64,000 nt of DNA from Nocardioides solisilvae (GCF_003194625.1 NZ_QHKX01000003.1:124001-188000); one strand, 5' to 3'. Counted from the first letter of the stretch, positions 19,494 to 30,056 are shown. Numbers and translations: made by a program. Notes: generated from the letters alone by a model not told the origin.

Positions 19494-20302
19494 TCAGCCG
19501 GCGAGGGCACGACGGGCGTCGTCCAGCTTGCTGGCCACCGTGCCGTCGATGACGTCGTCACCGATCTCGACGCGGATGCCGCCGATGACCTCGGGGTCGA
19601 CGACGACGTTCAGGTGGATCTCACGGTCGTACTGCCGGCGCAGGGCGGCGGCGAGACGCTCCTGGTCGGCCGGCGCGAGCGGCTGGGCCACCCGGACGGT
19701 CGCGACCTTCTGGCCGTGGATCGAGGCGGCCAGCGACTGGTAGGTGTCGAGGGCGACGACCACGGTCCGGTGGGTCCCGGAGAGCGCCTGCTCGGCCAGG
19801 GTCACGGTGGCGGGCAGGGCCCGTCCCTCCAGCAGACCCCGGAGCAGCGCCCGCTTGTCCGCGGTGCTGCGGGCCGGGTCGGAGAGCGCGTCGCGCAGCT
19901 CCGGGTTGGCGCCGAGGACCTCGGAGAGCGAGAACAGCTCGTCGGCGAGGCGACCGGAGTCGCTGCCGGCGGACTGGACGACCGCGCGCACCCCGAGCTC
20001 CTCGAGCACCAGGGGCAGGTCGCGCGGCTGGGTCCACCGGTGGCCCACGGCGGCCTCGGTGAGGCGAAGCGCCGCGTCGGAGAGCTTGCCGCTGAAGAGC
20101 TGCCGCACGAGCCCGGACTTCGCCGACCGGTCGACCGACACGTCGGTCGCCACCCGGCGAAGGCCCGGCTCGCTGCGCAGCACCTCGGCCACGCCGAACA
20201 GGTCGTGACCGACCTGGTCGGCGTTCGCCGCGCCGGCCAGGGCGCTCGAGAGCGCCCCGGTCAGCGAGGCGTAGGCCTCGGCGGAGGCACCACGGAAGGA
20301 CA

Positions 20303-20303
<1 letters not shown>
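19494..20303 (-). CDS. atpH: ATP synthase F1 delta subunit
   Basis: A 269-residue peripheral-stalk subunit in the OSCP family. The length exceeds the usual 180 residues, as in several actinobacteria where the N-terminus is longer. The C-terminal signature [23 protein letters not shown] is clear. Its ATG overlaps the atpF stop (ATGA), so the two stalk subunits are coupled in translation. Confidence 0.96.
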
Positions 20304-20845
<542 letters not shown>

Positions 20846-20880
20846 CTAGTCGGATCAGTCGGTGGTCGGCCTGGCCTGCG

Positions 20881-21084
20881 TCAGAGGACGAAGGCGAGGG
20901 CGATGCCGATGATGGCGAGCGCCTCGGCGAGCGCGAAGCCCAGGATGGCGATCGGCTGGAGGCGACCCTGCGCCTCGGGCTGGCGCGCCACGCCGTTGAT
21001 GTAGGCAGCGAAGATGAGGCCGACGGCGAGGCCCGGACCCACGGTCGCGAGGCCGTAACCGAGCATGTTGAGAGAGCCTTCCAC
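20881..21084 (-). CDS. atpE: ATP synthase F0 c subunit
   Basis: A 67-residue hairpin of two membrane helices joined by the polar loop ARQPEAQGR. The proton-carrying carboxylate is Glu54 ([10 protein letters not shown]). The residues around it are those contacted by bedaquiline in mycobacteria, although several differ. The GTG start with AAAGGAAG upstream is used; an internal ATG at codon 7 is the alternative. Confidence 0.97.
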   Translation of the reverse strand: MEGSLNMLGYGLATVGPGLAVGLIFAAYINGVARQPEAQGRLQPIAILGFALAEALAIIGIALAFVL

Positions 21085-21178
21085 GGCTTCTTCCTTTCGT
21101 TGGTCCCTGAGCGGGTTTCTTGGTGGGTGTTGCGCTTGCGGTTGGTACGGAGGTCGACCGGCGCGAGCCGGGCCGACG

Positions 21179-22015
21179 TCAGTGCTCGTCTGCCAGGGCC
21201 CCGGAGATGTACATCGAGGTGAGGAGGACGAAGACGTAGGCCTGCAGGGCCATCACCAGCATCTCGAGCACGCAGACCATCATGAACATGACGAACGAGA
21301 GCACGCCGGCCACGGGGGTGAAGCCGCTGGTGTGGAGGAGCAGGTACTCGCCACCGAGGGCGAAGAGGATGAGCAGCATGTGCCCGGCGAACATGTTGGC
21401 GAAGAGACGCAGCGCCAGCGTGACCGGGCGGACCAGGATGTTGGAGAAGAACTCCAGGGGGACGAGGAGCGCCAGAACCGGGCCCTTCACGCCACCCGGC
21501 ACGGTCTGCAGCTTGAAGTAGCCGGCGAACCCGTGCTTGCGGATGCCGACCGCGTTGTAGACCACCCAGCTGAGCGCCGCCAGCGCGTAGGCCATGCCGG
21601 CCCGCGAGAACGTCGGGAACTGGAGCCCCGGGATGAGCCCGAAGTAGTTGTTGACGAGGATGAAGAAGAAGAGCGCCACCAGGTACGGGACGAACCGCAT
21701 GAAGTCGTGGCTGCCGATGATGTCGCGGCCCAGGCCGTTGCGGACGAAGCCGTAGGCGCTCTCACCGACGAACTGGAGCTTGCCGGGCACCATCGCCCGC
21801 TTGCGCGAGGCGTAGTAGAAGAACGCGAAGATCACGACCACGGAGAGCGCGAGCTGCAGCATCGGCTTGGTGACGCCGAGGTACATCGTCTGCCCGAGGA
21901 ACTCGAAGGTCGGAGCGGTCTCGCTGGTGTACCCCACCGGGGGGAGGTTGAAGTCGCCCGGACCGGGAGGGGTGAACCCCTCGGTCGGGATCGCGCTCAT
22001 CGCGAGTGCACTCAC
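21179..22015 (-). CDS. atpB: ATP synthase F0 a subunit
   Basis: A 278-residue membrane subunit forming the proton half-channels. Several transmembrane helices are visible, with the essential Arg in [16 protein letters not shown]. The GTG start is chosen because AGGAG lies five bases upstream; an ATG at 22000 is possible. The long hydrophilic N-terminus ([16 protein letters not shown]) is typical of actinobacteria. Confidence 0.97.
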   Translation of the reverse strand: MSALAMSAIPTEGFTPPGPGDFNLPPVGYTSETAPTFEFLGQTMYLGVTKPMLQLALSVVVIFAFFYYASRKRAMVPGKLQFVGESAYGFVRNGLGRDIIGSHDFMRFVPYLVALFFFILVNNYFGLIPGLQFPTFSRAGMAYALAALSWVVYNAVGIRKHGFAGYFKLQTVPGGVKGPVLALLVPLEFFSNILVRPVTLALRLFANMFAGHMLLILFALGGEYLLLHTSGFTPVAGVLSFVMFMMVCVLEMLVMALQAYVFVLLTSMYISGALADEH

Positions 22016-22046
22016 GCTGTCTCCTGTGTCTGCCGCGCTGCTGATT

Positions 22047-22301
22047 TCACTTCGTGTCCTGGTCGCCCGGTGAGCCGGGCGTGGCGAAGACCCGCCAGGT
22101 CAGGTAGAGGCCGAGAACCGCTCCCACGACGATGCCGATCCCCACCAGGTAGGTGGTTCCCCACCACTGGTCCAGCCCCCATCCGACGAGTCCGTAGAAC
22201 GCCACGCCGGTGAGCACGTAGCTGAACGCCCGCCAGGGGTCCTGGCTCGGCGGTTCGCCCGCGTCGTCGGCGCGGCCCTCGGGGGTGTCGTGCTGAGCCA
22301 T
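22047..22301 (-). CDS. AtpZ/AtpI-family small membrane protein
   Basis: An 84-residue protein with two transmembrane helices (WRAFSYVLTGVAFYGLVGWGLDQ and YLVGIGIVVGAVLGLYLTW). The GWGLDQWWGT turn is characteristic of the AtpZ/AtpI family, which helps c-ring assembly or transports Mg2+/Ca2+ in other bacteria. It sits between atpI and atpB. A TATTGT box ten bases before the ATG could give an internal promoter. Confidence 0.85.
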   Translation of the reverse strand: MAQHDTPEGRADDAGEPPSQDPWRAFSYVLTGVAFYGLVGWGLDQWWGTTYLVGIGIVVGAVLGLYLTWRVFATPGSPGDQDTK

Positions 22302-22331
22302 CGCGCTCCGGACAATAGCAGTCGTGGACGG

Positions 22332-22802
22332 TCACCTCGCACCCGCCTCCTCCCGGCCGGACGGCAGCGCGGGGCGCACGTCGTAGAGCAGCACGCGCGC
22401 CCTGGAGCCGAGCCAGACCTGGGCGCAGACCCAGGCCACGACGACGGTCACGACACCTCCCACGAGCCACTGCGGGTGCAGGGTCTCCCCCAGCGCGCCG
22501 GAGCGGTCGAAGGAGGTGAGGACCGCGGTGAGGACCACCAGCTGCAGGCCGTAGGTCAGCAGCGCCACCAGCAGCGACGCCGAGGGCATCGCGTGGGCGA
22601 CGACGTGGACCACGAAGGAGCCGAGCACGAGCACGGTGAGCACCGAGCCGGCGCCGGTGGCAGCCCCGAGGGCGGCCTCGCGGCCCCCTGCGGCGGCGGC
22701 CACGGCGACCACCAGGAGCCCAAGCGCGCAGGCCGCGAGAGCCGCCTGCAGCAGGACGCCGAGACCGGGGTCCCGGTGGTCCTGCATCGTCTCGGTCGTC
22801 AT
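22332..22802 (-). CDS. atpI: ATP synthase protein I-like membrane protein
   Basis: A 156-residue protein with four transmembrane helices. It lies first in the ATP synthase operon, where AtpI is always found, and is related to it by topology and position. Sequence conservation is weak, so the assignment leans on context. The ATG giving MTTETMQDHRD is chosen; the upstream extension to 22874 crosses the predicted promoter and CRP-like site. Confidence 0.75.
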   Translation of the reverse strand: MTTETMQDHRDPGLGVLLQAALAACALGLLVVAVAAAAGGREAALGAATGAGSVLTVLVLGSFVVHVVAHAMPSASLLVALLTYGLQLVVLTAVLTSFDRSGALGETLHPQWLVGGVVTVVVAWVCAQVWLGSRARVLLYDVRPALPSGREEAGAR

Positions 22803-22857
22803 GGTGGCGGCCGTTCCTGTGGAGGGCGGGGGGCAGGCCCGCGGCGTGCCGCCGGCG

Positions 22858-22877
22858 CTCGTGAAAACTATCACAAG
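22858..22877. promoter_or_regulatory. CRP/GlxR-type palindrome upstream of the atp operon
   Basis: CTCGTGA-AAACTA-TCACAAG matches TGTGA-N6-TCACA at nine of ten positions. It lies between the wecA stop and atpI and overlaps a TAGTTT -10 candidate on the minus strand. In corynebacteria the CRP homologue GlxR binds upstream of the atp operon. Confidence 0.55.
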
Positions 22878-22905
22878 GGGGCCCCGCCCTCGAAACCGGG
22901 CGACC

Positions 22906-24042
22906 TCAGGGCTGTTCCGGCGCGGGGTGGCCGGGAGCGCTCACGCGTGGGAGCAGGAACGTCAGGGCGACCGCGAGCACCGTCGCCACGGCGAGCCCGA
23001 TCCAGACCTGCGGGCCGGTGAACAGGCTCGTCACCACTCCCCCGAAGCCGATGAGGGCCGCCCACGTCCACATGATGAAGACCGCCCTGCGCTGGGAGTG
23101 CCCGATCTCCAGGAGGCGGTGGTGCAGGTGCTGCTTGTCGGGCGCGAAGGGCGAGCGACCCGCCCTCGTCCGGCGGACCACCGCCAGCACCAGGTCGGCC
23201 ATCGGCACCAGCAGCAGGGAGACGGGGAGGAGCAGGGGCAGCATGACCACCCAGCCGGCGGCTGCGCCCTCCCGGCCGAAGGAGATGGCCGAGCCCTGGA
23301 ACTGCCCCGTGAGCGCCAGCGCGCTCGCGGAGAGCACGAGCCCCAGCAGCATCGACCCGCTGTCCCCCATGAAGAGGCGGGCGGGGTGGAAGTTGTGCGG
23401 CAGGAAGCCCGCGCAGGCACCGGCCAGCGCGGCGCTGAGGAGGGCGCCGGTCGTCGCCAGCGTGACGCCGTTGAGGTCGGAGAGCTGGTAGCAGAAGAGG
23501 AAGAAGGCGCAGGCGCCGATGCCGACCACCCCCGACGCCAGCCCGTCGAGGCCGTCGACGAAGTTCACGGCGTTGACCGTGGCGACGACCACCACCACCG
23601 TGAGGATCGCGCCCTGGGCCGGGTCCAGCGCGAGCTGCCCTCCCCCGCTGTCGGGGAAGAAGTAGAACTTCACGTCGAAGAAGACGAGCAGCCCGGCGGC
23701 CAGCACCTGGCCGCCGAACTTCGTGAGGGCGTCGATGTCGAAGATGTCGTCGAGCACCCCCACGGCGCAGATCAGCGCCCCGGCCCCGAGCACCACCGCG
23801 ACGTCGCGGAAGACGAAGGGGTCGCTGCGGGAGAGGAAGGGCAGCTCGCGCGCCACGGCGTACGCCGCGACCAGGCCGCCGAGCATGGCGAGCCCCCCGA
23901 GGTACGGGATCGGCTCGTCGTGCACGTCGCGGTCGCGCACGGCCGCCACGGCGCCGGTGCGCAGCGCGATCTCGCGGGCGATGACGGTGAGCAGGTAGGT
24001 GCTCGCCGCCGCGACGAGGAAGACCAGGAGGTACTCGCGCAT
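22906..24042 (-). CDS. wecA: Undecaprenyl-phosphate sugar-1-phosphate transferase (WecA/TagO/MraY family)
   Basis: Transfers GlcNAc-1-phosphate from UDP-GlcNAc to decaprenyl/undecaprenyl phosphate, starting arabinogalactan, teichoic acid or other wall glycan synthesis. The 378-residue protein has about eleven membrane helices and the family motifs DDIFDI (Mg2+), NFVDGLDGLASG (catalytic Asp), LFMGDSGSML and HLHHRLLEIG. Its ATG overlaps the sua5 stop (TGATG). The position between sua5 and atpI matches Streptomyces and mycobacteria, where it is annotated rfe/wecA. Confidence 0.94.
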   Translation of the reverse strand: MREYLLVFLVAAASTYLLTVIAREIALRTGAVAAVRDRDVHDEPIPYLGGLAMLGGLVAAYAVARELPFLSRSDPFVFRDVAVVLGAGALICAVGVLDDIFDIDALTKFGGQVLAAGLLVFFDVKFYFFPDSGGGQLALDPAQGAILTVVVVVATVNAVNFVDGLDGLASGVVGIGACAFFLFCYQLSDLNGVTLATTGALLSAALAGACAGFLPHNFHPARLFMGDSGSMLLGLVLSASALALTGQFQGSAISFGREGAAAGWVVMLPLLLPVSLLLVPMADLVLAVVRRTRAGRSPFAPDKQHLHHRLLEIGHSQRRAVFIMWTWAALIGFGGVVTSLFTGPQVWIGLAVATVLAVALTFLLPRVSAPGHPAPEQP

Positions 24043-24722
24043 CAGTCCCCGTCCGCGTCGTCGGCGACCGTGCCGACGGAGAGGCCGAGCGGCTCGAGCA
24101 CCTCGTCCAGCGCCGCGGCGTCGAGCGCCCCCCAGCGGAGCACCGCGGGACGGGTGCCGGTGGCGTCGACGATCGTCGAGGGCTCGCCGCCCCGCGACGG
24201 ACCGCCGTCGACGACCACCTCGACCCGCCCGCCGAGCATCCGCTCGGCCTCGTCGGCGTCGCGGGCGGGCGGCTCGCCGGTGAGGTTGGCCGAGCTCACG
24301 GCGAGCGGGCCGGTGCGCTCAAGGACGGCGAGGGCGACGGGGTCGTCCGGCATCCGCACCGCGACGGTGCCGCGGGTCTCCCCCAGGTCCCACTGGAGCG
24401 AGGGCTGCTGGTGGCACACGAGCGTCAGCGGACCCGGCCAGAACGCCTCGACGAGCAGGTGGGCGTAGCGCGGCACCCGCGTGGCGAGCGCCTCCAGCGT
24501 GGTGGCGCTGCTGACCAGGACCGGGGGCGGCTTCTCCCGTCCGCGCCCCTTGGCCGCGAGCAGCGCGCGCACGGCGCCCGCGTCGAAGGCGTCGGCCCCC
24601 ACGCCGTAGACGGTGTCGGTGGGGATCACGACGAGCTCGCCCTGGCGGACGGCCAGGCTGGCGGCCTCGACGGCCGCCTCCCGCTCGGCGTAGGTGGAGG
24701 TCGGGAGTCGCATGGTGGTCAT
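24042..24722 (-). CDS. L-threonylcarbamoyladenylate synthase (Sua5/YrdC/TsaC)
   Basis: Makes the threonylcarbamoyl-AMP used for the t6A37 tRNA modification from threonine, bicarbonate and ATP. The 226-residue YrdC fold shows GELVVIPTDTVYGVGADA, the FWPGPLTLV motif and SSANLTGEPP. It is slightly longer than E. coli TsaC and lacks the full Sua5 C-terminal domain. The start overlaps the prmC stop (ATGA), so prfA, prmC and this gene form a coupled unit for translation accuracy. Confidence 0.95.
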   Translation of the reverse strand: MTTMRLPTSTYAEREAAVEAASLAVRQGELVVIPTDTVYGVGADAFDAGAVRALLAAKGRGREKPPPVLVSSATTLEALATRVPRYAHLLVEAFWPGPLTLVCHQQPSLQWDLGETRGTVAVRMPDDPVALAVLERTGPLAVSSANLTGEPPARDADEAERMLGGRVEVVVDGGPSRGGEPSTIVDATGTRPAVLRWGALDAAALDEVLEPLGLSVGTVADDADGD

Positions 24723-25579
24723 CGTGCCAGTCGCGCCGTCACGAAGCGCGGGCGACCGGCCAGGTCGTGGTGGTCGCGCACCTCGCGCCACCGTCCCGCC
24801 GCGACGAAGACCGCGGGGGCGCTCTCGCCCTGGGCGTCCGCGTGCTCGGCCCCGACGGCCCCGCCGGGCGCCAGCAGCCGCGCCGCCCGCCGCTCGAGCA
24901 CGCGCATGGCGTCGAGGCCGTCCTGCCCGGAGAAGAGGGCCAGGTGGGGGTCGTGGTCGCGCGCCTCCACCGACACCGACTCCCACGCCTCGAGCGGGAT
25001 GTACGGCGGGTTGCAGACCACCACGTCGACCGTGCCGGCCAGCTCCTCGAAGGCGTCGGCCATGTCGCCCAGCCTGAGGTCGACCGAGGTCCCGGCGAGG
25101 TTGCGGGCGGCCCACGCGTGCGCCGCCGGGTCGAGCTCGACGGCGTGCACCCGTGCGGCCGGCACCTCGTCGGCCACCGCCCGGGCGATCGCCCCCGAGC
25201 CGGTGCAGAGGTCGACCACCACCGGCGCCCTCCCGGACGCCGCCGTCCGTCCGGCCTCCTCGATCGCCCAGCCCGCGAGCAGCTCGGTCTCCGGGCGGGG
25301 CACGAAGACGCCGGGCCCGACGGCCAGCTCGACGTGGCGGAAGCCGGCGGACCCGGTGAGGTGCTGCAGCGGCTCGCGGGCGCACCGGCGCGCCACCAGG
25401 GCGTCGTACGCCGCGGCCACCGCGGCCGGCACCTCGTCCAGGAGGACCAGCCGCCCCAGCGGGACCCCCGCCGCGTGGGCCAGGAGCTCGTCGGCGTCCC
25501 GGTCGGGACTGGCCACCCCAGCCTCCCGCAGCCGCGCCGCCCCCGACCGTCGCAGGTCCCGCGCCGCGTGCGCGCTCAT
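24719..25579 (-). CDS. prmC: Peptide chain release factor N5-glutamine methyltransferase
   Basis: Methylates the GGQ glutamine of release factors, here that of the preceding gene. The 286-residue protein has the N-terminal helical substrate domain, the SAM-binding loop [12 protein letters not shown] and the catalytic VVCNPPYIP motif. The ATG overlaps the prfA stop by four bases (ATGA), the common prfA-prmC coupling. Confidence 0.96.
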   Translation of the reverse strand: MSAHAARDLRRSGAARLREAGVASPDRDADELLAHAAGVPLGRLVLLDEVPAAVAAAYDALVARRCAREPLQHLTGSAGFRHVELAVGPGVFVPRPETELLAGWAIEEAGRTAASGRAPVVVDLCTGSGAIARAVADEVPAARVHAVELDPAAHAWAARNLAGTSVDLRLGDMADAFEELAGTVDVVVCNPPYIPLEAWESVSVEARDHDPHLALFSGQDGLDAMRVLERRAARLLAPGGAVGAEHADAQGESAPAVFVAAGRWREVRDHHDLAGRPRFVTARLAR

Positions 25580-26649
25580 TGCTCCAGCTCGTCGAGCCGC
25601 GCGGCGAGGTCCGCGTCCAGGCAGCTGGCCAGGACCGGTCCCAGGTCTCCGTCGAGGACCTGGTCGAGGTTGTGAGCCTTGTAGCCGGTGCGGTGGTCGC
25701 TGATCCGGTTCTCGGGGAAGTTGTAGGTGCGGATCCGCTCCGACCGGTCGACGGTGCGCACCTGGCTGCGCCGGGCCTCGCTGGCCTCGGCGTCGGCGTC
25801 GGCCTGCGCCGCGGCCAGCAGCCGGGCCCGCAGGATGCGCATCGCCTGCTCCTTGTTCTGCAGCTGCGACTTCTCGTTCTGGCAGCTCACGACGATGCCG
25901 GTGGGGACGTGGGTGATCCGCACGGCGGAGTCGGTGGTGTTGACGCTCTGGCCGCCGGGGCCCGAGCTGCGGAAGACGTCGACGCGGAGGTCGTTGTCGT
26001 CGACCACCACGTCGACCTGCTCGGCCTCCGGAAGCACGAGGACCCCGGCCGCGGAGGTGTGCACCCGGCCCTGGGACTCGGTCACGGGGATCCGCTGCAC
26101 CCGGTGGACGCCGCCCTCGAACTTGAGCATCCCGTACGGCGCCTCGCCCGGCTCCGGCGTCCCCTTGGCCTTCACGGCGACCGTCACGGACTTGTAGCCC
26201 CCGAGGTCCGACTCGTTGGCGTCGAGGACCTCGGTCCGCCAGCCGCGCTGCTCCGCGAAGCGGGTGTACATCCGCAGCAGGTCGCCCGCGAAGAGCGCGG
26301 ACTCCTCGCCGCCCTCCCCCGACTTCACCTCGAGGATCGCGTCCTTGGCGTCGGCCGGGTCGCGCGGGACCAGCAGCCGCCGCAGCCGCTCCTCCGCGAC
26401 GCCCCGGCGCTCGAGCAGCGCCTCCGCCTCGGCCGCGAACTCGGGGTCCTGCCCGGCGAGCTCGCGGGCGGCCTCGACGTCGTCGCCCAGCCCCTGCCAC
26501 TCCCGCCAGGCGGCGAGCACCGACGAGAGCTCGGCGTAGCGCTGGTTGAGCGTCTTGGCCAGGCGCTGGTCTGCGTGGGTCTCGGGGGCGCCCAGCCGCT
26601 GCTCCAGCTCGGCGTGCTCCCGCACCAGGCCCTCGACGGCCTCGAACAC
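25576..26649 (-). CDS. prfA: Peptide chain release factor 1
   Basis: Reads UAA and UAG and hydrolyses peptidyl-tRNA. The 357-residue protein has [15 protein letters not shown] (GGQ) and the recognition loop [10 protein letters not shown], where the PxT motif identifies RF1 rather than RF2 (SPF). The start is GTG with GGAGGAG five bases upstream, giving MFEAVEGLV. Longer upstream readings lack homology. Confidence 0.97.
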   Translation of the reverse strand: MFEAVEGLVREHAELEQRLGAPETHADQRLAKTLNQRYAELSSVLAAWREWQGLGDDVEAARELAGQDPEFAAEAEALLERRGVAEERLRRLLVPRDPADAKDAILEVKSGEGGEESALFAGDLLRMYTRFAEQRGWRTEVLDANESDLGGYKSVTVAVKAKGTPEPGEAPYGMLKFEGGVHRVQRIPVTESQGRVHTSAAGVLVLPEAEQVDVVVDDNDLRVDVFRSSGPGGQSVNTTDSAVRITHVPTGIVVSCQNEKSQLQNKEQAMRILRARLLAAAQADADAEASEARRSQVRTVDRSERIRTYNFPENRISDHRTGYKAHNLDQVLDGDLGPVLASCLDADLAARLDELEQ

Positions 26650-26713
26650 CGGCTCCTCCTCGGTCGCGTCTGCGTGGCGGCCCGGGCGGCGGCCCGGGCT
26701 GCGGAAATCACGA

Positions 26714-26748
26714 ACGCCGGTCACCCACACCCAGGTGGGGACCGGCGT
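26714..26748. terminator. Hairpin between rpmE and prfA
   Basis: Arms ACGCCGGTC (26714-26722) and GACCGGCGT (26740-26748), extended by CCCAC/GTGGG pairing with a one-base bulge. It lies just downstream of rpmE, so it may terminate or attenuate transcription between L31 and the release factor genes. Confidence 0.6.
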
Positions 26749-26759
26749 CCGTGGAGCGG

Positions 26760-26975
26760 CTACTTCTTGGCAGCCTTGGCGTAGCGGGCCTCGAACCGGG
26801 CCACGCGGCCACCGGTGTCGAGGATCTTCTGCTTGCCGGTGTAGAACGGGTGGCACTGCGAGCAGACGTCGGCGTGCATGCGCCCCGACGTGGCAGTGCT
26901 GCGGGTGGTGAACGACGCGCCGCAGGTGCAGGTGACCTGGGTCTCGACGTACTCCGGGTGGATGTCCTTCTGCAT
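26760..26975 (-). CDS. rpmE: 50S ribosomal protein L31 (zinc-binding form)
   Basis: A 71-residue type A bL31. Four cysteines (Cys16, Cys18, Cys38, Cys41 in CTC and CSQC) bind zinc, so this is the C+ form that is replaced by a C- paralogue under zinc limitation. The ATG giving [10 protein letters not shown] is the conserved family start, with GAGAGGA upstream. It keeps the rho-rpmE-prfA neighbourhood, interrupted here by three other genes. Confidence 0.98.
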   Translation of the reverse strand: MQKDIHPEYVETQVTCTCGASFTTRSTATSGRMHADVCSQCHPFYTGKQKILDTGGRVARFEARYAKAAKK

Positions 26976-27075
26976 GTCCGTGTCCTCTCGAGGTCGCCGG
27001 GTCGTGCCGCCTGGTGCAGGCACGTGAACCGGAACCGACACACCAGTGTGCCACCCGCTGCAACGCAGGCGGAAA

Positions 27076-28581
27076 TCAGGGTGTTCCCGAGGTCTCGTCC
27101 CGCCGTCGTCGCGCCTCGTCGAGGTCGCCGAAACCGGTGCGCTCCATCCGGCCCCAGTCGTGCCGCGTGCGCCGCACCGCCTCGAGCAGCCCGCCCAGCC
27201 GCCAGAAGGCGTTGAGCTGGCGGTAGCCGAAGTTCTCCTCCACCGCCGCCCAGACGGCCCTCGCGAGGTCGGGCATCCCGCGGTAGCGACGGAAGGTCAG
27301 CTCCTCGGCCAGCAGCGCGATCAGCGTGACGAGCACCGCGAACAGGATCGAGGCCGTGAGCAGCAGGACCACGACGGGCAGGTTGACCACGTCCCAGCCG
27401 GGCGCCCACCACGCCTCGGCCACCAGCGACCCGCCCAGGAACACCATGAGGAGCAGCCCCAGCACCTCCACCACCGGCGCCAGGAGCTCGAAGACCACGA
27501 ACCACGGCATCGCGATCACCCCCACCACGCCGTAGCGCGGCCGCAGCAGCATCCTCTTGTGGCGCCACATGATCTCGGCGAGCCCGCGGTGCCATCGGCG
27601 ACGCTGCTTGCGGAGCACGGCGCGGGTGGTCGGCGCCTCCGTCCACGCCACCGGCTCGGGCACGAAGACCACCCCGGCGTGCCGGTCGGTGTCGCCCAGG
27701 TGCCGGTGCAGCCGCACCACGAGCTCGGCGTCCTCGCCGATGGTGTCGACCGAGAGCCCGTCCACCTCGAGCAGCACGTCCCGGCGGAAGGCGCCGAAGG
27801 CCCCCGAGATGACGAGCAGGCCACCCGCGCGGCTCCAGCCGGAGCGGCCGACGAGGAACGCCCGGAGGTACTCCACGACCTGGATCCGCGAGAGCCAGGT
27901 GCGGGGCATCTTGATGTCGATGACGCGGCCCCGGTCCACGCGGGAGCCGTTGGCGACCCGCACCACTCCCCCCGCGGCGACGACGTGCCCCGGGTCGTCG
28001 GCGAAGGGCCGGGCGACGTTGAGCAGCGCGTCGGGGTCCAGGAGCGAGTCGGCGTCGACCATGCAGACCAGCTCCTTGCGGGCGTAGTTGATGCCCACGT
28101 TGAGGGCGTCGGCCTTGCCCCCGTTGGTCTTGACCACGAGCGCGAGATTGCGCCGACCCTGGGTGCTCACCCAGGTGGAGAGCACCTCGCCGCGGGTCTC
28201 GATGTCGCCGGAGGGGACCAGCGGCACCTCCTGCATGGCGAAGGCCTCGATGAGCCGGGCCGAGGTGTCGTCGGTCGAGCCGTCGTCGACGACCACGACC
28301 TCGAAGTCGGGGTAGCGCAGGGAGGTCATCGCCATCACCGACGTGACGATCGTCTGCGCCTCGTCGTGGGCCGGCATCAGCACCGAGACCCCCCGGGCGT
28401 GCGGGTCCAGGAACCACTCGTCGTAGCCGGCGTACGCCAGGCGGCGGCGGTGGGCGCTGAGGTCGACCAGCGCGAGCACGGTGAGCAGCACGAAGCTGGC
28501 GTTGATCAGCACCGAGTAGGCCGCGAAGAGCGCCGCCGACCACAGGACCACCGACTCCACCAGGGGGACCAGGTCAGCCAC
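27076..28581 (-). CDS. Processive family-2 membrane glycosyltransferase (poly-GlcNAc/hyaluronan synthase-like)
   Basis: A 501-residue protein. Two N-terminal membrane segments precede a GT-A domain with [20 protein letters not shown], the metal-binding VDADSLL, the catalytic IGEDAELV and the polymerase signature KQRRRWHRG (QxxRW). Three or four C-terminal membrane helices follow. This set marks enzymes that polymerise and extrude a beta-linked glycan. The GTG overlaps the HEAT-protein stop by eight bases. No deacetylase or export lipoprotein is adjacent. Product identity (beta-1,6-GlcNAc or another polymer) cannot be decided. Confidence 0.9.
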   Translation of the reverse strand: MADLVPLVESVVLWSAALFAAYSVLINASFVLLTVLALVDLSAHRRRLAYAGYDEWFLDPHARGVSVLMPAHDEAQTIVTSVMAMTSLRYPDFEVVVVDDGSTDDTSARLIEAFAMQEVPLVPSGDIETRGEVLSTWVSTQGRRNLALVVKTNGGKADALNVGINYARKELVCMVDADSLLDPDALLNVARPFADDPGHVVAAGGVVRVANGSRVDRGRVIDIKMPRTWLSRIQVVEYLRAFLVGRSGWSRAGGLLVISGAFGAFRRDVLLEVDGLSVDTIGEDAELVVRLHRHLGDTDRHAGVVFVPEPVAWTEAPTTRAVLRKQRRRWHRGLAEIMWRHKRMLLRPRYGVVGVIAMPWFVVFELLAPVVEVLGLLLMVFLGGSLVAEAWWAPGWDVVNLPVVVLLLTASILFAVLVTLIALLAEELTFRRYRGMPDLARAVWAAVEENFGYRQLNAFWRLGGLLEAVRRTRHDWGRMERTGFGDLDEARRRRDETSGTP

Positions 28582-29638
28582 CGGCCGTCACCAGCCTGCG
28601 CAGGGCCAGGGTCTCCCGGACGACGGGGTGGGCCGCGCTCGCCTCGAGGGTGCGACGCCCGGCGTGGCCGCAGCGCTCCAGCGCCTGGGCGGCCGCCCGC
28701 GCCACCTCGACCTGGGGGTCGCGCAGGCCGGCGGCCAGGAAGGCCACGCTGCCCGGGCCGCCGATCATCCCGAGGGCCTCGGCCGCGGTGCGTCGGACCT
28801 CGGTGGAGTCGTGGTCCAGCAGCTCGGCCAGCGACATCACCGAGGTGTGCGAGCCGAGGTCGCCCAGGGCGTTCGCGCAGGCGACGACGAGCTCGTCGGA
28901 GCCGGAGCCGAGGGCCGCCTGGAGGGTCGGCACCGCCGAGTGCCCGCCGACGAGGCCGAGGGCCTCGGCCGCGAGGAACTGGCGACGCTGGTCGACCGGC
29001 GACTCGGAACCGTCCCCGGCCAGCGCCTTCTCCAGGACGGGCACGGCGGATCCGCCGATGCGGTCGACGGTGGCCAGGAAGTCGTGGCGGAGCCGGACCT
29101 CGCCGGCCGCCGCGTCGAGCAGCGCCTGCACCACCTCGTCGCCCTGGTAGGACGCCAGCGCCAGCATCGCGCTGCGACGGCCGGCGAACTCGGTGTCCTG
29201 CAGCCCGCGCAGCAGCCGGGGCAGGCTCGCCGGGTCGGCGAGGATCCCCAGCTGGTACATCCCGCGGCAACGCCGGACCACGGAGCCGCTGGCCGCCAGC
29301 CGCTGGGCGTCGTGCAGCGACCCCCAGTCGCGCATCAGCTGGCGGAGCCGGTCCCGGGCGTCCCCCTTGAGCTTGGGCACCAGCGCGAAGGCGTCGTCGA
29401 AGACGGCGGTCCGCTGGCTCCGGCTGGTGCGCAGCAGGGCCAGCGTCGCGGCCTCGACCTCCTCGGGGTCACCGAGGGTCAGCAGCAGCACCTGGTTCCA
29501 GACAGGCGCACGGGTGCGGAGCCGCCGCTCCTCGCGCCGGTCCCGGATCAGGCGGACGACGACGAGCAGGACCACCACCGCGAGGCAGAGCACCCCGCAG
29601 GCCAGCGCCGCGACCCATGCGAGCCGCTCGAGGGTCAT
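28574..29638 (-). CDS. Membrane-anchored HEAT-repeat protein
   Basis: A 354-residue protein with one N-terminal transmembrane helix (residues 8-32) and a basic cytoplasmic linker. At least five HEAT/armadillo-type repeats follow from about residue 110, visible in the repeated pattern AVPTLQAAL, AALGDLG, RRTAAEALGMIGG and VARAAAQALERCG. HEAT arrays bind partner proteins. Between a response regulator and a glycan polymerase, and overlapping the latter, it could transmit a signal to the synthase at the membrane. The function is inferred only. Confidence 0.85.
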   Translation of the reverse strand: MTLERLAWVAALACGVLCLAVVVLLVVVRLIRDRREERRLRTRAPVWNQVLLLTLGDPEEVEAATLALLRTSRSQRTAVFDDAFALVPKLKGDARDRLRQLMRDWGSLHDAQRLAASGSVVRRCRGMYQLGILADPASLPRLLRGLQDTEFAGRRSAMLALASYQGDEVVQALLDAAAGEVRLRHDFLATVDRIGGSAVPVLEKALAGDGSESPVDQRRQFLAAEALGLVGGHSAVPTLQAALGSGSDELVVACANALGDLGSHTSVMSLAELLDHDSTEVRRTAAEALGMIGGPGSVAFLAAGLRDPQVEVARAAAQALERCGHAGRRTLEASAAHPVVRETLALRRLVTAGG

Positions 29639-29645
29639 GCGAAGG

Positions 29646-30017
29646 TCATCGGGCCCGCGTCAGCAGTGCCTGGACGCGCGAGGCCAGCTCGCGGGGGCTG
29701 AAGGGCTTGGTGATGTAGTCGTCGGCCCCGGAGTCGAACCCGGTCTCGACGTCGGACTCCTGGGCCCGCGCCGTGAGCAGGATGACCGGCAGGTCGGAGA
29801 GCGAGGGGTCGTTGCGGATCACGCGGACCGCGTCGAGGCCGGACATGCCCGGCATCATGACGTCCAGCACGGCCAGGTCGGGACGCTGGCGCTGCACCTC
29901 GTCGACCGCGGAGGCGCCGTCGGCGACGGCGACCACGTCGTGGCCCAGGGTGGAGAGCTTGAACTCCACGAGCTCTCGGATGTCGACGTCGTCGTCGGCG
30001 ACAAGGATGCGTGCCAT
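29646..30017 (-). CDS. Stand-alone CheY-like response regulator
   Basis: A 123-residue receiver domain with no output domain. The acidic pocket (DDD at residues 8-10), phosphoacceptor Asp52 (LDVMMPGMSG), switch Thr82 (LLTAR) and Lys104 (ITKPFSP) are all intact, so it should be phosphorylated. No histidine kinase is adjacent. GGAGGAA lies upstream of the ATG, and a TACGCT -10 with a 20-base palindrome is further upstream. It leads the operon with the HEAT protein and glycosyltransferase and probably acts by protein contact. Confidence 0.92.
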   Translation of the reverse strand: MARILVADDDVDIRELVEFKLSTLGHDVVAVADGASAVDEVQRQRPDLAVLDVMMPGMSGLDAVRVIRNDPSLSDLPVILLTARAQESDVETGFDSGADDYITKPFSPRELASRVQALLTRAR

Positions 30018-30036
30018 GGGTCTTCGTGTTCCTCCT

Positions 30037-30056
30037 GCTGGGACTGTGCTCCCAGC
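30037..30056. promoter_or_regulatory. Palindrome GCTGGGA-N6-TCCCAGC at the response-regulator transcription start
   Basis: Perfect seven-base arms span the region from the predicted -10 box (TACGCT, 30055-30060, minus strand) to the ribosome site. It is either a repressor operator or a 5' leader hairpin. Confidence 0.5.
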
